Shown here one piece after another: positions 61,329 through 64,000 of a stretch of DNA of 64,000 nt (within the stretch, counting starts at the first letter, position 1; the number at the start of each line of letters is the position of its first letter). A program made the translations under genes and the position numbers. This DNA comes from Rhodanobacteraceae bacterium (lineage in GTDB: Bacteria; Pseudomonadota; Gammaproteobacteria; Xanthomonadales; SZUA-5). Under the pieces are notes generated by a model that had not been told where the DNA came from, did no database searches, and worked only from the letters and a program-made list of their open reading frames with translations. The DNA is taken from assembly GCA_016713135.1 (NCBI GenBank), contig JADJPR010000002.1:1-64000 (forward strand), written 5' to 3'.

Positions 61329-62060
61329 ATGGCCAACGCCAACCCCTCGCGTCGTCTCCGGGTAGTCGAGGTAGACCCGGCCGGGCGCTGGCGTTCGCGC
61401 CTGTTGGTGGCCGGGCTCTGGCTGGCCAGCCTGGCGCTGGTATGGCTCTGGCTGCGAGCCACCATCGCGCCGCAGTTCAGCGAGGTCTCGCGCGAACTGG
61501 CGCAGGCGCGACGCGCGCTCGCGGCGGCGGAAGTGGAGAAAGGCCAGTTGCAGAGGCTGGTCTCGCAGCACGAACGCGGCGAGCAGGTGGCCCGCGGCGC
61601 CAATCAGGAGCTGCAGCAGGCCCTGGCGGCGCGCCAGGAGGAAATCGCCTCGCTGCGCAACGACCTCAGCTTCTACCAGCGCCTGATGGAAGGCGGCGCG
61701 CAGCAGCCCGGGGTCTCGGTGCACAGCCTCGCGCTGCGCGCTACCGACGACCCACGCGCCTTCCAGTTCGCGCTGACCCTGAGCCAGAATCTCAAGCGCA
61801 ATCGCCAGGCGAGCGGCAAGGTCGAGATCAGCGTCAGCGGCGCCAACGGCCAGCAGAGCGCGCGGCTGGGGCTCGCGGAACTCGGAGCGGGTCCGTCGCT
61901 CGAATTCTCATTCAAGTACTTTCAGCAACTCTCCGGTTTGATCATGCTACCGGAGGGCTTCAAGCCGGCATCGGTGCGCTTGCGCGTGCTGCCCGAAGGC
62001 GGCGGCACGGTCGAGCGCGAATTCATGTGGAAGGATGTGGTCATCGAAGGGGACGCGTGA
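61329..62060 (+). CDS. DUF6776 family membrane protein
   Basis: A 243-residue protein with one membrane helix (residues 24-43), then a coiled coil (about 48-115, REL AQARRALAAAEVEK...) and a C-terminal beta-rich domain (VEISVSGANG...LEFSFKYFQQLSG). Its role is unknown. It is coupled to the bactofilin gene (TGATG), which suggests a joint role in envelope or cell shape. Confidence 0.82.
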   Translation: MANANPSRRLRVVEVDPAGRWRSRLLVAGLWLASLALVWLWLRATIAPQFSEVSRELAQARRALAAAEVEKGQLQRLVSQHERGEQVARGANQELQQALAARQEEIASLRNDLSFYQRLMEGGAQQPGVSVHSLALRATDDPRAFQFALTLSQNLKRNRQASGKVEISVSGANGQQSARLGLAELGAGPSLEFSFKYFQQLSGLIMLPEGFKPASVRLRVLPEGGGTVEREFMWKDVVIEGDA

Positions 62061-62470
62061 TGTTCGGAGACAAGAAGGCTGCACGATCGGCGCCGGCCAG
62101 CGGCGGAGCCATCGACGGACTGGTGGGTGAAGGCATGAGCGTGGTCGGCGACGTCAAGTTCTCCGGCACCTTCATCGTCGAAGGCAAGATCAAGGGCACG
62201 GTAGTGGCCGAATCCGGTGCAGATGCGGTCCTGCGCCTGCACGAGCGCGGTCAGGTCGATGGCCAGGTCCAGGTGCCGCACGCCGAGATCCACGGCGAGA
62301 TGCTGGGCGACGTGACCGCGGAGAAGGTGCTGCTGGGCGCCAGCGCAAGGGTGCGCGGGAACGTCTATTACCGCGTGCTGGAGATGGCTGCGGGCGCGCA
62401 GGTGAATGGCCAGCTGGTGCACCAGGACGAGCCGCGCAAGCAGCTGCCCAAGCCCGACGCCAAGCCTTGA
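62060..62470 (+). CDS. Bactofilin family cytoskeletal protein
   Basis: A 136-residue polymer-forming protein. The central beta-helix (residues 22-110) shows short hydrophobic repeats (LVGEGMSVVGDVKFSGTFIV, EGKIKGTVVA, AEIHGEMLGDV, ARVRGNVYY). Disordered ends flank it. The ATG shares one base with the previous stop. Confidence 0.92.
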   Translation: MFGDKKAARSAPASGGAIDGLVGEGMSVVGDVKFSGTFIVEGKIKGTVVAESGADAVLRLHERGQVDGQVQVPHAEIHGEMLGDVTAEKVLLGASARVRGNVYYRVLEMAAGAQVNGQLVHQDEPRKQLPKPDAKP

Positions 62471-62554
62471 AAGCGCGGCTGGGCGCCGCCAACTAGTGCT
62501 CACGCGCATGGCCGGGCTTGCCCGGCTGCATCACCGAGTCGGGAGACCAGAACA

Positions 62555-62902
62555 ATGACTGCAGCGACCATCGGCGAAAGCCTTCAGTTCACCCAGGCCG
62601 CCGCGCGCAAGGTGCGCGAGTTGATGCAGGAAGAGGGTAATCCGGACCTCAAGCTGCGTGTGTACATCCAGGGCGGGGGCTGCTCGGGCTTCCAGTACGG
62701 CTTCAGCTTCGAGGCCGACACCCAGGAAGACGACCTCGCGATCGAGACCGACGGGGTGACCCTGCTGGTGGATCCGGTCAGCCTGCAGTACCTCGGCGGC
62801 GCCGAGGTGGACTACTCCGAGAGCCTGCAGGGCGCGCAGTTCGTGATCCGCAATCCCAACGCCAAGACCACCTGCGGCTGCGGATCCTCGTTCACGATGT
62901 AA
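62555..62902 (+). CDS. erpA: Iron-sulfur cluster insertion protein ErpA
   Basis: A 115-residue A-type carrier that delivers Fe-S clusters to target enzymes. The three ligand cysteines are in YIQGGGCSGFQYGF and TTCGCGSSF. LQFTQAAARKVRELMQEEG opens the fold. It is 84 bases after the bactofilin gene. Confidence 0.96.
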   Translation: MTAATIGESLQFTQAAARKVRELMQEEGNPDLKLRVYIQGGGCSGFQYGFSFEADTQEDDLAIETDGVTLLVDPVSLQYLGGAEVDYSESLQGAQFVIRNPNAKTTCGCGSSFTM

Positions 62903-62932
62903 TCGGCGGGCCTGCGCCCGGGGCGGGAATCG

Positions 62933-63869
62933 ATGGGTTCGGAGCGGCGCAGCGCGTAACTGGTTCTCCGGGCTGCGGCTGGACCGCTCCGGCGAATGGC
63001 GCGAGCGGGCCGCACGTGGCGAGATCCCGCTCGATCCTGAGCACGCGAGAGCCTTCTACATCAGCATTCACGGCGAGGTGCTGGTCGATGCCAGCGGTTC
63101 CCTGGTGCGCGTGCGCACGCAGGCCGAGCTGGCGGTCGATGAGGAACACCGCTTCGCGCTGGGTGCCGACGCCGGGCAACCGGTGGTGGCGCTGGTGGTC
63201 GACGATGAACAGCGGTCGCGCCTGGCTGTCGAAGACCAGCGCTGGAACGACCTGCGCGCGGCCGCGCTGTCGCTGCCGCCCAGCGACGCCGGCCATGCCG
63301 CCTACGCCCGCGCCCTGGTCCATTGGCACCAGAAGCACCGCTACTGCGGCCGCTGCGGCGCTTCCACCCGGATCGAACTGGGCGGCCACCGTCGTCGTTG
63401 CGGCGCCTGCGGGCTGGAACAGTTCCCGCGCATCGATCCGGCGATCATCGTGCTGGTGGAGAACGCCGGCCGCGTGCTGCTCGGGCGGCAGTCCAGCTGG
63501 CCGCCAAGGCGCTACTCGGTGCTCGCCGGCTTCGTCGAGCCCGGCGAGAGCCTGGAAGACGCACTGGTGCGCGAGGTCGAGGAGGAAGCCGGCGTGCACG
63601 TGGTCGAATGCGAATACCACTCCTCGCAGCCCTGGCCCTTTCCGGCCAGCCTGATGCTCGGCTTCACCGCACGCACCGACGACACCGATCTGCGCTACGG
63701 CGACGAACTCGAGCACGCCGCCTGGTTCAGTGCCGACGAGTTGCGCGATGCCGTGGCCACAGGCGAAATCCGCCTGCCTCCGCCGCTGTCCCTGTCGGCG
63801 CGGCTGCTGGAGGACTGGTACGTGGCGAGGACCGGAAGGTCGGCGGGGGAGATCTTGCCGGGCGTTTAG
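62933..63869 (+). CDS. nudC: NADH pyrophosphatase NudC, N-terminus probably frameshifted
   Basis: The C-terminal part is a clear NudC: a four-cysteine zinc ribbon (RYCGRCGAST...RRRCGACG) and a Nudix box (GFVEPGESLEDALVREVEEEAG). It hydrolyses NAD(H) and removes NAD caps from RNA. The continuous frame has its first start codon only at GTG 63078, but family-like sequence (NWFSGLRLDRSGEW) begins near 62960 in the same frame. The ATG at 62933 would join it if one base near 62957 were removed. I give the longer span. Confidence 0.85.
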
Positions 63870-63880
63870 TGCCGGCGTTG

Positions 63881-64000
63881 CGGGTTGTGGGCGGCACTGG
63901 CCAGTTGTGGGTTCTAGGCTATGGGTGTGGGTTGTGGGTTGTGGGTTGTGGGTTGTGGGCGGAAGAGGCAGAAGCCAAAGCCGAAGCCAAAGCCAGGCAA
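63881..64000. repeat. Heptamer-arm element, partial copy, and AAGCCAAAGCC repeats
   Basis: GGGTTGTGGGC and GGTTGTG units (63881-63960, four in a row) are followed from 63968 by GAAGCCAAAGCC units, the reverse complement of the array at 42966. The window ends within it, so the other arm is not seen. Confidence 0.7.

Overview
The window is a GC-rich gammaproteobacterial chromosome segment. Its gene sets (rmlB-A-C-D followed by the xanB-type manC, lptC-A-B with kdsC/kdsD, infA beside clpA/clpS, nudJ-mnmA, purN-purM with DUF2066 and hda, pilT/pilU with yggS, DUF6776-bactofilin-erpA-nudC) and its REP-like intergenic repeats point to the Xanthomonadales (Lysobacteraceae/Rhodanobacteraceae). Genus cannot be fixed from sequence alone. 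Nearly all of it is core housekeeping; there is no prophage, no plasmid and no CRISPR array.

Layout. 1-1.6 kb: tail of a C13 peptidase, an HPt protein and an OmpR-type response regulator. 1.6-2.1 kb: ruins of an IS200/IS605 element. 2.1-7 kb: dTDP-rhamnose/GDP-mannose operon, with rfbB carrying two frameshifts. 7.3-9.9 kb: two-gene nicotinamide salvage to NAD. 10-13.6 kb: ArsR regulator, SDR, ssb, ispB and cytochrome c'. 13.6-14.1 kb: tandem repeat array. 14.2-16.7 kb: GntR-controlled ABC exporter operon with a palindromic operator. 17 kb: tRNA-Pro(CGG). 17-24.6 kb: EEP phosphatase, membrane proteins, a cNMP-binding/GGDEF protein, EamA transporter, HutG and an amino-acid oxidase. 25-26.6 kb: metB with four tandem met boxes. 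27.4-31.6 kb: five-gene operon of unknown function (thermostable-hemolysin family, AMP-forming ligase, heme-oxygenase-like diiron protein, SDR, TPR protein). 31.8-36.8 kb: infA, clpA, clpS, Nudix, mnmA. 37-42.9 kb: Uma2 protein, LPS transport and Kdo genes, ibaG, murA. 43.6-50.1 kb: DUF3108, purN/purM, DUF2066, phosphatidyltransferase, AI-2E transporter, hda. 50.3-54.6 kb: pilU, a hypothetical gene, pilT, yggS. 55.4-61 kb: hybrid histidine kinase and a FimX-like degenerate GGDEF/EAL response regulator interrupted by an amber codon. 61.3-63.9 kb: DUF6776, bactofilin, erpA, nudC.

The gaps between genes are unusually full of short repeats. Several families share one design: arms made of 7-9 bp tandem units placed in inverted orientation around a core that often contains a REP-like stem (GTGGGAGC...). 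About 390 bp of G/C homopolymer inside one of them (54.7-55.1 kb) looks like an assembly artefact. Single-base frameshifts in rfbB (two), in the SDR gene and probably in nudC, plus in-frame ambers in the FimX-like gene and upstream of the EEP gene, suggest either residual sequence errors or recent decay.

The points most worth following up are the five-gene operon at 27.4-31.6 kb, the FimX-like protein with its His-less HPt-like head, the MetJ-type operator, the GntR operator and the inverted microsatellite-armed repeats.
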